Assembly (NCBI GenBank): GCA_014379905.1 | Contig: JACMKX010000178.1 | Location: 1-64,000, forward strand | DNA from: Ferruginibacter sp. | GTDB taxonomy: Bacteria > Bacteroidota > Bacteroidia > Chitinophagales > Chitinophagaceae | Direction of reading: 5' to 3' | Length of the DNA stretch: 64,000 bases | Shown here: positions 35,047-43,493 of the stretch, piece by piece | How positions within the stretch are numbered: position 1 is the stretch's first letter | Layout: each line of letters begins with the position of its first letter | Translations under genes and position numbers: made by a program | The notes under the pieces: model-generated | Told to the model about the DNA's origin: nothing | The model's input: the letters and a program-made list of their open reading frames with translations, nothing else | The model's database searches: none

Positions 35047-35268
35047 ATGTTTTGGACACTTGAATTAGCTTCCCACCTGGAAGATGCACCATGGCCGGCA
35101 ACAAAAGATGAACTGATAGATTACAGTATTCGCAGCGGTGCCCCTATTGAAGTTATTGAAAACCTGCAGGAGCTGGAGGACGAAGGCGACCTTTATGAGG
35201 GACTGGAAGATATATGGCCCGACTACCCAAGTCAGGAAGATTTTTTCTTCAATGAAGATGAATATTAA
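35047..35268 (+). CDS. DUF2795-type small acidic protein
   Basis: A 73-residue, strongly acidic protein (MFWTLELASHLEDAPWPATKDEL, end DFFFNEDEY). This short family is highly conserved in Bacteroidota and belongs to the DUF2795 group; the function is unknown. A start at 35002 would add 15 residues that are not part of the family. It is followed by a strong terminator and divergent from the LolD-type gene. Confidence 0.85.
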   Translation: MFWTLELASHLEDAPWPATKDELIDYSIRSGAPIEVIENLQELEDEGDLYEGLEDIWPDYPSQEDFFFNEDEY

Positions 35269-35290
35269 TACTTCAAACAGATATCATTTC

Positions 35291-35321
35291 AAAAGCCCTC
35301 CTTATGCAGGAGGGCTTTTGG
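35291..35321 (+). terminator. Intrinsic terminator after the DUF2795 gene
   Basis: AAAAGCCCTCCT (35291-35302) and AGGAGGGCTTTT (35308-35319) form a 12-bp perfect stem with a 5-base loop and flanking A and T runs, so it may work for both strands. Confidence 0.92.
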
Positions 35322-35360
35322 TTTATGACTGCACAGATAGATTTATCTGTGACCATTGAA

Positions 35361-35795
35361 TTAATTTTTCTGGAATACCAGCAGATCTGTTTCCCCGTTT
35401 CCCCCACTTATATGCCTCAGGTTAACCTGTGTAGAACTTTGTGCAACAATTTCCCAGTCTTCCGATATTTCATCAAACAGGGCACTGTTATTAAAAGCGA
35501 GTAACAACTTATGCTTGCTGTCATCTACACCTGTATCCCAGGTGCCTGTAGCAATTGATAAGGTATTACTAGCCGCAACTGTCCCGGAATTAACGAAAGT
35601 AAATGAAAAGGAAGAAAAATCGGACGTTTCATCTGTACCATTATCAACATACGATGTAACACGCCAGGTGCCGGATTGTAAGGAAGTAGCCACCGCTTCT
35701 GATGCTCCGCCATTGTTATTATCATCATCCTTGGAGCAGGATGAAATATGTACGAGCAGCAATCCTGCAACAATAAAATTAAGTGCTTGTTTCAT
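35361..35795 (-). CDS. Hypothetical lipoprotein
   Basis: A 144-residue lipoprotein with the signal MKQALNFIVAGLLLVHISSC and lipid cysteine at residue 20, followed by the acidic KDDDNNN stretch typical of surface lipoproteins of this phylum. The rest (GTWRVTSYVDNGTDET, FSFTFVNSGTVAA, LLLAFNN) resembles the lipocalin-like beta proteins common in Bacteroidota. The frame remains open 42 codons upstream, through the fabI terminator, so that extension is not credible. Function unknown. Confidence 0.75.
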   Translation of the reverse strand: MKQALNFIVAGLLLVHISSCSKDDDNNNGGASEAVATSLQSGTWRVTSYVDNGTDETSDFSSFSFTFVNSGTVAASNTLSIATGTWDTGVDDSKHKLLLAFNNSALFDEISEDWEIVAQSSTQVNLRHISGGNGETDLLVFQKN

Positions 35796-35853
35796 AAAAT
35801 ATAGTTTATACAGGTAATGCAAATACTGGTCCCAATCCTGGTTTAGTATAAAA

Positions 35854-35879
35854 AAAAGGCTCCTGTAAAGAAGCCTTTT
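35854..35879 (-). terminator. Intrinsic terminator after fabI
   Basis: AAAAGGCT (35854-35861) and AGCCTTTT (35872-35879) form the stem; on the minus strand a run of T follows. It lies 26 bases past the fabI stop and before the lipoprotein gene. Confidence 0.85.
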
Positions 35880-35904
35880 GAAATAATACTGATGGGTGAG
35901 GTGA

Positions 35905-36726
35905 TCAGGTGTCCTGCACACCCAGTTTCTCCATTACATAGTTGCTTACACCTGTAGTAGAATATCCGCCATCATGAAACAGGTTTTGCATGGTAACCAT
36001 TCTTGTAAGATCGCTGAACAAAGTGATACAATAATTAGCACAGTCTTCTGCACTTGCATTGCCCAGTGGCGCAATGGCGTTGGCATAGTCAAAAAAATCG
36101 CCAAAGCCTTTTATACCGGTACCTGCAGTTGTTTTTGTGGGAGACTGGGAAACGGTATTAATACGCACTTTTTTATCTACACCATAATGGTAACCAAAAC
36201 TGCGGGCAATACTTTCCAGCATAGCTTTAATATCTGCCATATCTGTGTAAAAAGGATAAGTTCGTTGTGCAGCCATATAAGTTAAGGCCACTACACTACC
36301 CCACTCGCTGATAGCATCTAATTTTTTTGCAACGGCCAGCATTTTATGAAAACTCATGGCACTTACATCAATGCCTTTTGCAAAGTAGTCGTAGTTACTT
36401 TCTGTGTATGGAATTTTTTTGCGGATGTTTACACTCATTCCTATAGAATGCAGTACAAAATCTATTTTCCCTCCCAGTACTTCCTGGCTTTGTGTAAATA
36501 AGGTAGTAAGTTCCTCCACGCTCGTTGCATCTGCAGGTATGATCTGGCTGCCAGTCTTTTCTGCCAGCTTATTGATCTCACCCATACGCATGGCAATGGG
36601 CGCATTGGTTAACACAAATGTTGCTCCCTCTCCATGTGCTTTTTCGGCCACTTTCCATGCAATGGAATTTTCATCCAGTGCGCCGGTTATAATGCCTCTT
36701 TTGCCTTTTAATAAATTGTAGCTCAT
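35905..36726 (-). CDS. fabI: Enoyl-ACP reductase
   Basis: Catalyses the last reduction of the fatty acid elongation cycle with NAD(P)H. The 273-residue short-chain dehydrogenase has the FabI-type cofactor start KRGIITGALDENSIAW and an active-site pair spaced Y-x6-K in FYTDMADIKAML. HSIGMS and TVSQSPTKTTAGTGI are also FabI-like. Target of triclosan-type inhibitors in other bacteria. It has its own terminator. Confidence 0.93.
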   Translation of the reverse strand: MSYNLLKGKRGIITGALDENSIAWKVAEKAHGEGATFVLTNAPIAMRMGEINKLAEKTGSQIIPADATSVEELTTLFTQSQEVLGGKIDFVLHSIGMSVNIRKKIPYTESNYDYFAKGIDVSAMSFHKMLAVAKKLDAISEWGSVVALTYMAAQRTYPFYTDMADIKAMLESIARSFGYHYGVDKKVRINTVSQSPTKTTAGTGIKGFGDFFDYANAIAPLGNASAEDCANYCITLFSDLTRMVTMQNLFHDGGYSTTGVSNYVMEKLGVQDT

Positions 36727-36772
36727 ATTATTCGATATTTAAATGAATGGTTGTATGCGTAAAAGTAATTTT

Positions 36773-36982
36773 TTAAGGTTGAAATAAAAAACGGGCAAAT
36801 TTAAGTACCAGCAGGTTTACCAGGAACACCAGGGTAAAAATGCCTACGAAATGCGCCAGGAAAAATAAAAAAAGATGGTTGACTGAAGTTTTAGGGTTAA
36901 TGAATTTGCGGATGAGTTTATGCATTCCGTAGCCCATTAACAATGCTCCAATTAGTGTCAAAAGAATGAACAGCTTTCCCAA
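36773..36982 (-). CDS. Small membrane protein, unknown
   Basis: A 69-residue protein with two predicted membrane helices (about 4-20 and 37-61) joined by a basic loop (MHKLIRKFINPKTS). I do not recognise a family. It lies between recN and fabI on the same strand with short gaps (46 bases to fabI). Confidence 0.6.
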   Translation of the reverse strand: MGKLFILLTLIGALLMGYGMHKLIRKFINPKTSVNHLFLFFLAHFVGIFTLVFLVNLLVLKFARFLFQP

Positions 36983-37010
36983 ATAAGTTGATTATTGATT
37001 ATTGATTAGC

Positions 37011-37056
37011 AAGATCCGGGTGAGCCACCGACCTGCGGGTGATTCACCCGGATCTT
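37011..37056. terminator. Inverted repeat after recN, GGGTGA..TCACCC type
   Basis: AAGATCCGGGTGA (37011-37023) pairs with TCACCCGGATCTT (37044-37056), and the loop can form a small CACC/GGTG helix. It starts 6 bases past the recN stop and may end recN transcription. The inner GGGTGATTCACCC block resembles the tandem repeat at 22138-22212. Confidence 0.6.
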
Positions 37057-37062
37057 GATTAG

Positions 37063-38718
37063 CTAATTACTTACCATTTCTCTCGCATTTTCTAAAGCTG
37101 CCGCAGTAGGCTTTTCGCCACTGAGCATCTGGGCAATGCTGGTTATTCTTTCGTCATTGGTTAAACGCCTGATAGAAGTTTCCACTTTATCGTTTACTAT
37201 TTGTTTATATACAAAGTAATGCGCATCGGCCTTTGCAGCAATCTGTGGCTGATGAGTAATAGAAATTATCTGGTGACCCGCAGCCAGTTCTTTCATAATG
37301 ATGCCCACCTGTCTGGCTGCTTCGCCACTAATGCCGGTATCTATCTCATCAAATATTAATGTAGGGAGTTGTAATTTTTTTGCCACCAGCGATTTTACAC
37401 TCAGCATCAACCTGCTCAGTTCACCTCCGCTGGCCACTTTATGCAGCGGCTCAAATCGATTGCTTTTATTGGCATCAAATAAAAAATCGATGGCATCCGT
37501 TCCGGTTATAGAAAGCGTGGCGGCTGTAATGCTTACTTTCAATTGTGCATTGGGCATACCTACCTGCGCCAGCAGCTGGTTTACCTTTTGTGTAAAAGAT
37601 TTAATTTGTACATTCCTGTTAGCAGATATTTTTTTGGCAATGGTTGCTGCAGCCGCAAAATACCCGCTGGTTTGTTTATCCAGCTTTTCTATTTCATTGG
37701 AAATATTTAAAACAGCATCCAGTTTTTGCTGCAATATATCCTGTATACTTAATAACTGCTGTGTTTCGACCACGCCATGTTTCTTAAGTAATTTATACCC
37801 GGCCGATAAACGGTCATTTACTGTTTGAATTCTTTCTGCATCATATCGTATGGCATCGTCGATTCTTTCAAGGTCATCGGCTACATCCTGTAATTCAATC
37901 AGGCTGCTGTTCATGCGTTGCGATAAACCTTTAAGGTCGGGATGAAACCCATCGAGGGAATGTATTTTTTGTTGTAAGATTTTTAATTGCTGTACCAGTG
38001 GTTCCTCGCTGTTTTTCAATTCAAAATAAATGCCCCCCAATTGTTGCTTTATATTTTCTGCATTGCTCAGTAATTTTAATTCGGCATCCAGTTCTTCCAG
38101 CTCATTTTCTTTTAATGATAATTCTTCCAATTCATCAAACAAAAATTTATTGTAGTCGAGTTCCTTGTTTGCATTGGCCTGTTGCAACTGCAATGCCTGC
38201 AATTGTTTTTTTGCAATAGTATACTGGTTAAATTGTTCCCTCAGCTGGTGAAGCAACGCGGCATTATCTGCCAGTGCATCCATTACCTGGCGCTGAAAAT
38301 TTTCGCTGCCCAGTTCCAGCGTATCAAACTGCTGGTGCAGGTCTACCAGCAAAACCGCCAGTTCTTTTAACTGCGAAAGATTTACCGGTGTATCATTTAT
38401 AAAACTTCTTGATTTGCCGCTGGCAGCTATCTCTCTCCTTAATAAAATTTCTTCACTGCTATCCAGTTCATACTTTTCGGTAAACGATTTTATGCCTTCA
38501 TTTTTATGAACAAGGAAAGAAGCTTCTACCACGCATTTCTTTTCTTTGTTCTGCAGCACCCCGCTATCTGCTCTTTCGCCCAAAACAAGGTTAAGCGCTC
38601 CCATTAAAATACTTTTACCTGCACCGGTTTCCCCGGTGATGATATTTAGATGATCTGAGAAAATTATTTCCAGTTCACTTATAATGGCGTAGTTCTGAAT
38701 ATGTAATTTTTGAAGCAT
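37063..38718 (-). CDS. recN: DNA repair protein RecN
   Basis: An SMC-like ATPase for double-strand break repair. The 551-residue protein has Walker A GETGAGKS at residues 29-36, two long coiled-coil arms (about 150-350) and the C-terminal signature/Walker B part with SGGELSRLMLSVK and LIFDEIDTGISGE. The start MLQKLHIQNYAIISELEI is the normal RecN N-terminus. Followed by a long inverted repeat. Confidence 0.95.
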   Translation of the reverse strand: MLQKLHIQNYAIISELEIIFSDHLNIITGETGAGKSILMGALNLVLGERADSGVLQNKEKKCVVEASFLVHKNEGIKSFTEKYELDSSEEILLRREIAASGKSRSFINDTPVNLSQLKELAVLLVDLHQQFDTLELGSENFQRQVMDALADNAALLHQLREQFNQYTIAKKQLQALQLQQANANKELDYNKFLFDELEELSLKENELEELDAELKLLSNAENIKQQLGGIYFELKNSEEPLVQQLKILQQKIHSLDGFHPDLKGLSQRMNSSLIELQDVADDLERIDDAIRYDAERIQTVNDRLSAGYKLLKKHGVVETQQLLSIQDILQQKLDAVLNISNEIEKLDKQTSGYFAAAATIAKKISANRNVQIKSFTQKVNQLLAQVGMPNAQLKVSITAATLSITGTDAIDFLFDANKSNRFEPLHKVASGGELSRLMLSVKSLVAKKLQLPTLIFDEIDTGISGEAARQVGIIMKELAAGHQIISITHQPQIAAKADAHYFVYKQIVNDKVETSIRRLTNDERITSIAQMLSGEKPTAAALENAREMVSN

Positions 38719-38762
38719 AGAGAAGCAGCAAATTAGCGAATATTTTTACAAGCATAAAACAA

Positions 38763-38787
38763 AAGGCTGCCCTTTTGAGACAGCCTT
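38763..38787 (-). terminator. Intrinsic terminator after the DUF4397 gene
   Basis: AAGGCTG (38763-38769) pairs with CAGCCTT (38781-38787), with an 11-base loop; T-rich sequence follows on the minus strand. It lies between the DUF4397 stop and the recN start. Confidence 0.75.
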
Positions 38788-38809
38788 GTGTGAAGATATT
38801 TTAAGTGAC

Positions 38810-39553
38810 CTAATTGTGAAGGATGACCCTCGAATGGAGGGCGAGGGGGCTACCTTGCGCAGCGGCTCTTAAGCCAGCTGCATAAACTGTATAAATTTTA
38901 CCTTCTGCAAAAGTAAATTGCAGGGTGGCCAATACCGGTGTTTTTGTATTGGCCTTCATGATATTAATAGTATAAACGCCTGCATTGATGGGTAGAAAAG
39001 TAGCCAGGCCAGGATCTGCATTGGTTGCCCTGCCATAATATCTCTTATCAGTAAGCGGGGTGGTATCATTCACTTTGGCAAAGTCTATATCTATTGTATC
39101 CGCATCCGGCGAAAGGTGTAGAAACCTTATATGCGATTTACCCGCTGCCGGTGCTGTTAAGCTATCGGCCAATACCAGTCCCTTTAAAGTAGCGGTAGTG
39201 CTGAGTGTATCAAATACAAAAATGCTATACGTAACATTGGGTGAAAAAGGAACGTTGCCCTGCGTAACATTTATAGTGCCATTGGCAGATATTCTCACAT
39301 TTCTTGTACCTGCATCAACAGTAAGGTATGGACTTCCGGGCATTCCTGTGGTAGTTGCAAAACCAAGTTGGGTGTCTGTTATTTTTACGTTATCCACGTA
39401 AACATCTACTGCGGGTGCATCAGGCGAAGCATTCGTTACAGTTACTTTCGCTGTTCCGCTCACTATGTCATCATCACTTTTATCGCAGGAAGAAAGAAAC
39501 ATCACCGCCCCTGCAAAGGCCAGGAGCTTTATGAACTTAAATAAGTATTGCAT
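38810..39553 (-). CDS. DUF4397-domain lipoprotein
   Basis: A 247-residue lipoprotein with a hydrophobic signal ending LSSC (cysteine about residue 23) and an acidic DKSDDD after it. The first beta domain (VTVTNASPDAPAVDVYVDN, about 35-125) is the DUF4397 signature, and a second similar stretch begins near HIRFLHLSPDADTIDID (about 140). Thus it holds two immunoglobulin-like units. DUF4397 proteins are exported, their function is unknown. Single-gene unit with terminator. Confidence 0.85.
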   Translation of the reverse strand: MQYLFKFIKLLAFAGAVMFLSSCDKSDDDIVSGTAKVTVTNASPDAPAVDVYVDNVKITDTQLGFATTTGMPGSPYLTVDAGTRNVRISANGTINVTQGNVPFSPNVTYSIFVFDTLSTTATLKGLVLADSLTAPAAGKSHIRFLHLSPDADTIDIDFAKVNDTTPLTDKRYYGRATNADPGLATFLPINAGVYTINIMKANTKTPVLATLQFTFAEGKIYTVYAAGLRAAAQGSPLALHSRVILHN

Positions 39554-39651
39554 AAGTAATCTTTTAATTAGCGGGATACATCCCGTATTGATCGGTAAAC
39601 AGGTTAATTATTACCCGCGCATTTGAACAACTATCAGGCCATATTGATAAT

Positions 39652-39682
39652 AAAAATGCTGCTTGTGCAGCAGCGTTTTTAT
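39652..39682. terminator. Hairpin terminator between dnaJ and the DUF4397 gene
   Basis: TGCTGC (39657-39662) and GCAGCA (39667-39672) form a short stem with TTGT loop, flanked by an A run and a T run. It is placed 20 bases past the dnaJ stop and can work for the minus strand. Confidence 0.65.
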
Positions 39683-39701
39683 TATAGTATACAATGATTC
39701 A

Positions 39702-40862
39702 TTAACTGAACATTTCTCTTACTTTATCAAAAAATGATTTTTCATTTTTCTCAGGCTTAGGTTCAAAATTAGGAGAGCCCTGCATTTTTTCTAGGATTTC
39801 TTTTTCTTCGTTGCTAACGTGTTGGGGTGTCCATATATTCACCTGTATCAGCTGGTCGCCTTTTTCATAACCGTTCACCTGCGGAAATCCTTTGCCTTTC
39901 AAACGGAAAATTTTACCGCTTTGCGTACCAGGTGGTATTTTTATTTTAGCCCGTCCATCTATGGTTGGTACTTCTACCTGTGTTCCAAAAACGGCATCAG
40001 GGAAAGAGATGTGCAGGTCAAACGCAACATTCAATCCATCCCTGTGTAACTGCGGGTGTGGTTCTTCCTCAATCAATACAATAAGATCACCGGCAGCGCC
40101 ACCACGTTCACCTGCGTTTCCTTTACCACCTACGCTCAGTTGCATGCCTTCCTGTACACCTGCCGGAATATCAATGGTAACTGTTTCTTCTCCATATACC
40201 CTGCCTTCACCTTTACAGGCAGTGCATTTTGTTGTTACGGTGGTTCCTTCTCCATTACAGGTAGGACAGGTAGTAACGGTTTGCATCTGACCTAAAAAAG
40301 TATTCTGAACCTTGCGCACCTGCCCGCTGCCACCGCAACCTGTACAGGTTTGTACGCTGTTTTTATCTTTTGCACCACTACCCTGGCAGGTAGTACATTT
40401 AATATGTTTTTTAACCTTGATGGTTTTTGTGGCGCCTTTTGCTATCTCTTCAAAATTGAGTTTTAGTTTCACCCGAAGGTTAGATCCTCTTGTACCACGG
40501 CCACGGCTACCCGAAGCCCTGCGCCCGCTGCCGCCAAAGAAGCTACCAAACCCCTCATCACCAAAAATATCACCAAACTGGCTGAAGATATCATCCATGT
40601 TCATACCTGCACCGGGATGGCCGCCGCCGGCACGGCCACTGCTAAAAGCATTGTGCCCAAAACGATCGTACTGCGCTTTTTTATCTGCGTCATTCAACAC
40701 TTCGTACGCTTCTGCAGCTTCTTTAAACTTTTCTTCCGATGCTTTATCACCCGGGTTCCTGTCAGGATGGTGCTGCATGGCTGTCTTGCGATATGCTTTT
40801 TTAATTTCCTCCGCAGAAGCACCTTTTGCAACACCTAGTATTTCGTAATAATCTCTCTTCAT
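39702..40862 (-). CDS. dnaJ: Chaperone DnaJ
   Basis: Co-chaperone that stimulates DnaK. The 386-residue protein has the J domain with HPD at residues 32-34, a Gly/Phe-rich region (about 70-120), four CxxCxGxG zinc repeats ([32 protein letters not shown], about 150-215) and the C-terminal substrate domains. It is a full-length type I DnaJ. grpE lies 90 bases upstream on the same strand, separated by short AATTATC-type repeats. Confidence 0.96.
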   Translation of the reverse strand: MKRDYYEILGVAKGASAEEIKKAYRKTAMQHHPDRNPGDKASEEKFKEAAEAYEVLNDADKKAQYDRFGHNAFSSGRAGGGHPGAGMNMDDIFSQFGDIFGDEGFGSFFGGSGRRASGSRGRGTRGSNLRVKLKLNFEEIAKGATKTIKVKKHIKCTTCQGSGAKDKNSVQTCTGCGGSGQVRKVQNTFLGQMQTVTTCPTCNGEGTTVTTKCTACKGEGRVYGEETVTIDIPAGVQEGMQLSVGGKGNAGERGGAAGDLIVLIEEEPHPQLHRDGLNVAFDLHISFPDAVFGTQVEVPTIDGRAKIKIPPGTQSGKIFRLKGKGFPQVNGYEKGDQLIQVNIWTPQHVSNEEKEILEKMQGSPNFEPKPEKNEKSFFDKVREMFS

Positions 40863-40865
40863 AAT

Positions 40866-40952
40866 ATGCCAATGTGATAATTAGCCAATGTGATAATCAG
40901 ATGCTACAAAGCGGGAGAATTATCACATTATCAAATTATCGAATTATCAAAT
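40866..40952. repeat. AATTATC/GATAATT short-repeat tract between grpE and dnaJ
   Basis: CCAATGTGATAATTAG occurs twice (about 40869-40900), then after a short spacer TTATCACATTATCAAATTATCGAATTATCAAAT (units of 8-9 bases). The two halves are nearly reverse complements, so the tract can fold into a long AT-rich hairpin. Related tracts flank the four-helix-bundle gene and precede the LolD-type gene. Confidence 0.7.
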
Positions 40953-41507
40953 TTATTTGCCTACCACCACTTTTGCAAACCTTACCTGTTTTCCATTAAG
41001 GGTATACCCTTTCTGAATTTCATCCACAACTTTTCCGATGTTTTCTTCCCCGGCGGCTATTTCTGTAATGGCTTCGTGCTTCTCCACGTCAAAATCGGTG
41101 TTGATGCTTTCCAACGGCTTCAGTCCTTTTTGAGTCATCACATTTTTAAGCTTGGCAAACACCAGCTTATTGCCTTCCTTTATTTGTGCGAGGTCTTCAC
41201 TTTGTTCCATTTGTTTTTCTGCACGTTCGCAATCATCCAGTACGTCCAGCATAGACACAATGATATCTTTTCCTGCTGTCTGGATCATTTCCATTTTTTC
41301 TTTTGATGTGCGCCGTTTGTAATTGTCGAACTCAGCAAATAGTCTCAGGTATTTATCTTTTTGTTCCTGCAACTCTTCCTGTAATTTTTCAAAAGACCTG
41401 TCTTCTTCTTCTTCAGGGTTGCTCAAATGATTGTTTCCGGGAATATCTGCATCAGCATTAATATCCATTTCCATATTATCCGTTATCGGTTGCTTATTAT
41501 CTTCCAT
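40953..41507 (-). CDS. grpE: Nucleotide exchange factor GrpE
   Basis: Releases ADP from DnaK. The 184-residue protein has an acidic disordered N-terminus (about 1-35), a long coiled helix (about 36-75, LFAEFDNYKRRTSKEK) and the C-terminal beta domain with EAITEIAAGEENIGKVVDEIQKGY split as EAITEI and GKVVDEIQKGYTLNGK. All are typical of GrpE. It precedes dnaJ in the usual heat-shock pair; dnaK is not in the window. Confidence 0.94.
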   Translation of the reverse strand: MEDNKQPITDNMEMDINADADIPGNNHLSNPEEEEDRSFEKLQEELQEQKDKYLRLFAEFDNYKRRTSKEKMEMIQTAGKDIIVSMLDVLDDCERAEKQMEQSEDLAQIKEGNKLVFAKLKNVMTQKGLKPLESINTDFDVEKHEAITEIAAGEENIGKVVDEIQKGYTLNGKQVRFAKVVVGK

Positions 41508-41744
41508 ATCTGTAGTTTAAAAATGTGTGCAAAGGTACAATAGTCAAACATACTGCCAATGCTAAATCACGGTCAAATTGACACAAAAAGGATAAAAAGA
41601 GGACGAAATGGAATGGAGGCGGGTGGAGATCTGTTGATCGGGGATTATTTTACTGGAGCTTAGTTAATTATAGATTGGTTGTTTAGAGATTAAAGAATGC
41701 ACTAATTAGATGACCAGTTAACTGATTAACTAGTCTCTAATTCG

Positions 41745-42089
41745 CTACTTAACCACCTGGAACTTGCCGGACTGTACGATAACGCCGTTTTTATCTCTCA
41801 ACTGGAAAATGTAAACTCCCCTGAAAAAATCATCGAGATTGATGGAAATACGGGTGGGCGTTCTTTTTACTTCATATACTTTTTTTCCCATGAAGTTGTA
41901 TACCTCTAACGAATAAGATTTATCATAGCCTTTAGTGAACTCAAACGTAATGGTTGAGCTGGCTGGGTTTGGATAGAAATTTATCAGCTTTGCCGGGGCG
42001 TTATCATCGGAAGCCGATGTTTTATTCTGAGCAAAAGCGGTAAAATTTATTCCAACAAGTAAAATTAATATGTAAAAAATTTTATTCAA
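41745..42089 (-). CDS. Minimal T9SS type A sorting-domain protein
   Basis: A 114-residue protein made of a signal peptide (about 1-20, ending FAQ), a short spacer (NKTSASDDNAPAK) and a complete T9SS type A sorting domain (INFYPNPASSTITFEF, NFMGKKVYEV, GVYIFQLRDKNGVIVQSGKFQVVK). Normally this domain is the tail of a large exported protein; here there is no passenger. It may be a remnant of a longer gene, or a free C-terminal domain that competes for or is attached by the T9SS sortase PorU. Confidence 0.8.
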   Translation of the reverse strand: MNKIFYILILLVGINFTAFAQNKTSASDDNAPAKLINFYPNPASSTITFEFTKGYDKSYSLEVYNFMGKKVYEVKRTPTRISINLDDFFRGVYIFQLRDKNGVIVQSGKFQVVK

Positions 42090-42196
42090 CTAAGTAAAAT
42101 TAGTAAAACTGTTTAACTAAGCTACGAAATTATATCAAAAGTAATGCTAATACTCAACGCAAAATGACCTGTTTTATTTTAAACGGCCGTTTTTAA

Positions 42197-42673
42197 TTAG
42201 TTTAAGGCGGTTAATTTTTTGTCGATGGCTGCAAAATCGGGTTCTTCCCCGGCATTTTCTAATACTTCCGCGTATTGAACCAGGCCATTTTTATCAACAA
42301 TAAATGCCGAACGCTTGCTTACCCCAATCATGCCCATATTGCCAAAAGATGCATAAATAGTTTCATATAAGGCAGACACCTCTTTATTAAAGTCGCTTAA
42401 TAAAGGAAAATTATACCCCTGATCGGATTTATATTTTGCCAGGGTATATACTGAATCTACCGAAATTCCCAATACCTGTGTTTTATCAGAACTATACCGG
42501 TCAATATTATCCCTTATCCCGCATAGTTCTTTTGTACATACACTGGTGAATGCTAAGGGAAAAAATAATAACAATACATTTTTTTTACCTGCAAAATCTG
42601 CAAGACTCACTTTTTCTTTTTCTGAATTGAAAAGTGTAAAATCAGGTGCTTCCTGTTGAAGGATTATAGCCAT
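42197..42673 (-). CDS. Peroxiredoxin, AhpE/AhpC-TSA family
   Basis: Thiol peroxidase of 158 residues. The motif P-x3-T-x2-C is present (Pro39, Thr43, peroxidatic Cys46 in FPLAFTSVC) and a second cysteine lies at 51 (CTKELC), a possible resolving residue as in atypical 2-Cys or AhpE-like enzymes. It reduces peroxides with thioredoxin or a related donor. Divergent from nothing close; likely monocistronic. Confidence 0.88.
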   Translation of the reverse strand: MAIILQQEAPDFTLFNSEKEKVSLADFAGKKNVLLLFFPLAFTSVCTKELCGIRDNIDRYSSDKTQVLGISVDSVYTLAKYKSDQGYNFPLLSDFNKEVSALYETIYASFGNMGMIGVSKRSAFIVDKNGLVQYAEVLENAGEEPDFAAIDKKLTALN

Positions 42674-43013
42674 GGTATCAATTTAATAAGGCGAAGGTAC
42701 GGCAAGCAATACAAAAACAGAAGCCCCATCAAAAGACAGGGCCCCTTTTATCCAAACAATCCATAAAAACAAAATTTTTCCTTGTTGGCACAGGACAATT
42801 TGTGATGAGGATTGTATTAAACTATCATTTATATAAACGCAGATCGCCTATGCACTGCATAGAGCATTCATTTTTTTTAAATTTTTATGTAGGAAAATAG
42901 TACAGAACTGGGGTAAGTGTTGGTTCATAAGCAGCGGCAGTTTTTCACTAGCGTTAACGATGCTTAGTGTTGCAATATTGCCCGCAACATTCAAAAGTTA
43001 TCAACAGGAAATA
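42674..43013. other. Intergenic region without recognised feature
   Basis: 340 bases between the start of the peroxiredoxin gene and the end of the small lipoprotein gene. It is AT-rich with no open frame of interest. It should contain the peroxiredoxin promoter. I see no repeat, tRNA or convincing hairpin in it. Confidence 0.5.
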
Positions 43014-43493
43014 CTATAATCTTCGCATGTGCAATACCTGCGGTGCGGCACTTCCCCAGGGAGCCAGTTCCATTAAAGGCAGGTTTTTTTTAGTAAAACG
43101 CCATGCTTTATTTATAAAAACAAATTCAGGAGGAACGGATGGCTGGGTAATATTTATAGTTAATCGTCCATAACTCTGATCGCAGGACCATGTTCCGTTG
43201 TAGGTTATACCAGCTTTCACGGCTATCATGGGGCCAGTGTAATAGGTATCTTTTAACAACCTGAATACCCATCCATTGTATTGGGCAGTGTTATCAGTTC
43301 CATTGTCTGTGGCCAGTTGTACAATAAAATCGCTGTTTAATACATTCTCTTCAAAATATTCTTCATAAAGCTGCGCTGCGGGATTGTCTCCTTTTTTACA
43401 ACCTTGCAGCAACAGGATCATGGTTGCAAAAAGCAATGCAATCACAAACCCCCATTTAACAACAAAATTGTGTATGGACTGATTATATTTCAT
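43014..43493 (-). CDS. Hypothetical lipoprotein
   Basis: A 159-residue lipoprotein with a long N-terminal hydrophobic segment ending in LLLQGC (cysteine about residue 32) and KKGDNPAA after it. The remaining part is probably a beta sandwich (YNGWVFRLLKDTYYTGPMI, GTWSCDQSYGRLTINI), similar in style to lipocalin-like proteins. No family recognised. Its start overlaps the end of the carboxypeptidase gene by 11 bases, so it is probably translated from the same transcript. Confidence 0.7.
   Translation of the reverse strand: MKYNQSIHNFVVKWGFVIALLFATMILLLQGCKKGDNPAAQLYEEYFEENVLNSDFIVQLATDNGTDNTAQYNGWVFRLLKDTYYTGPMIAVKAGITYNGTWSCDQSYGRLTINITQPSVPPEFVFINKAWRFTKKNLPLMELAPWGSAAPQVLHMRRL

Noticed and set aside
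40312..40848. Long plus-strand open frame opposite dnaJ
   Set aside because: Antisense to a certain gene; Pro/Ser-rich low-complexity translation.
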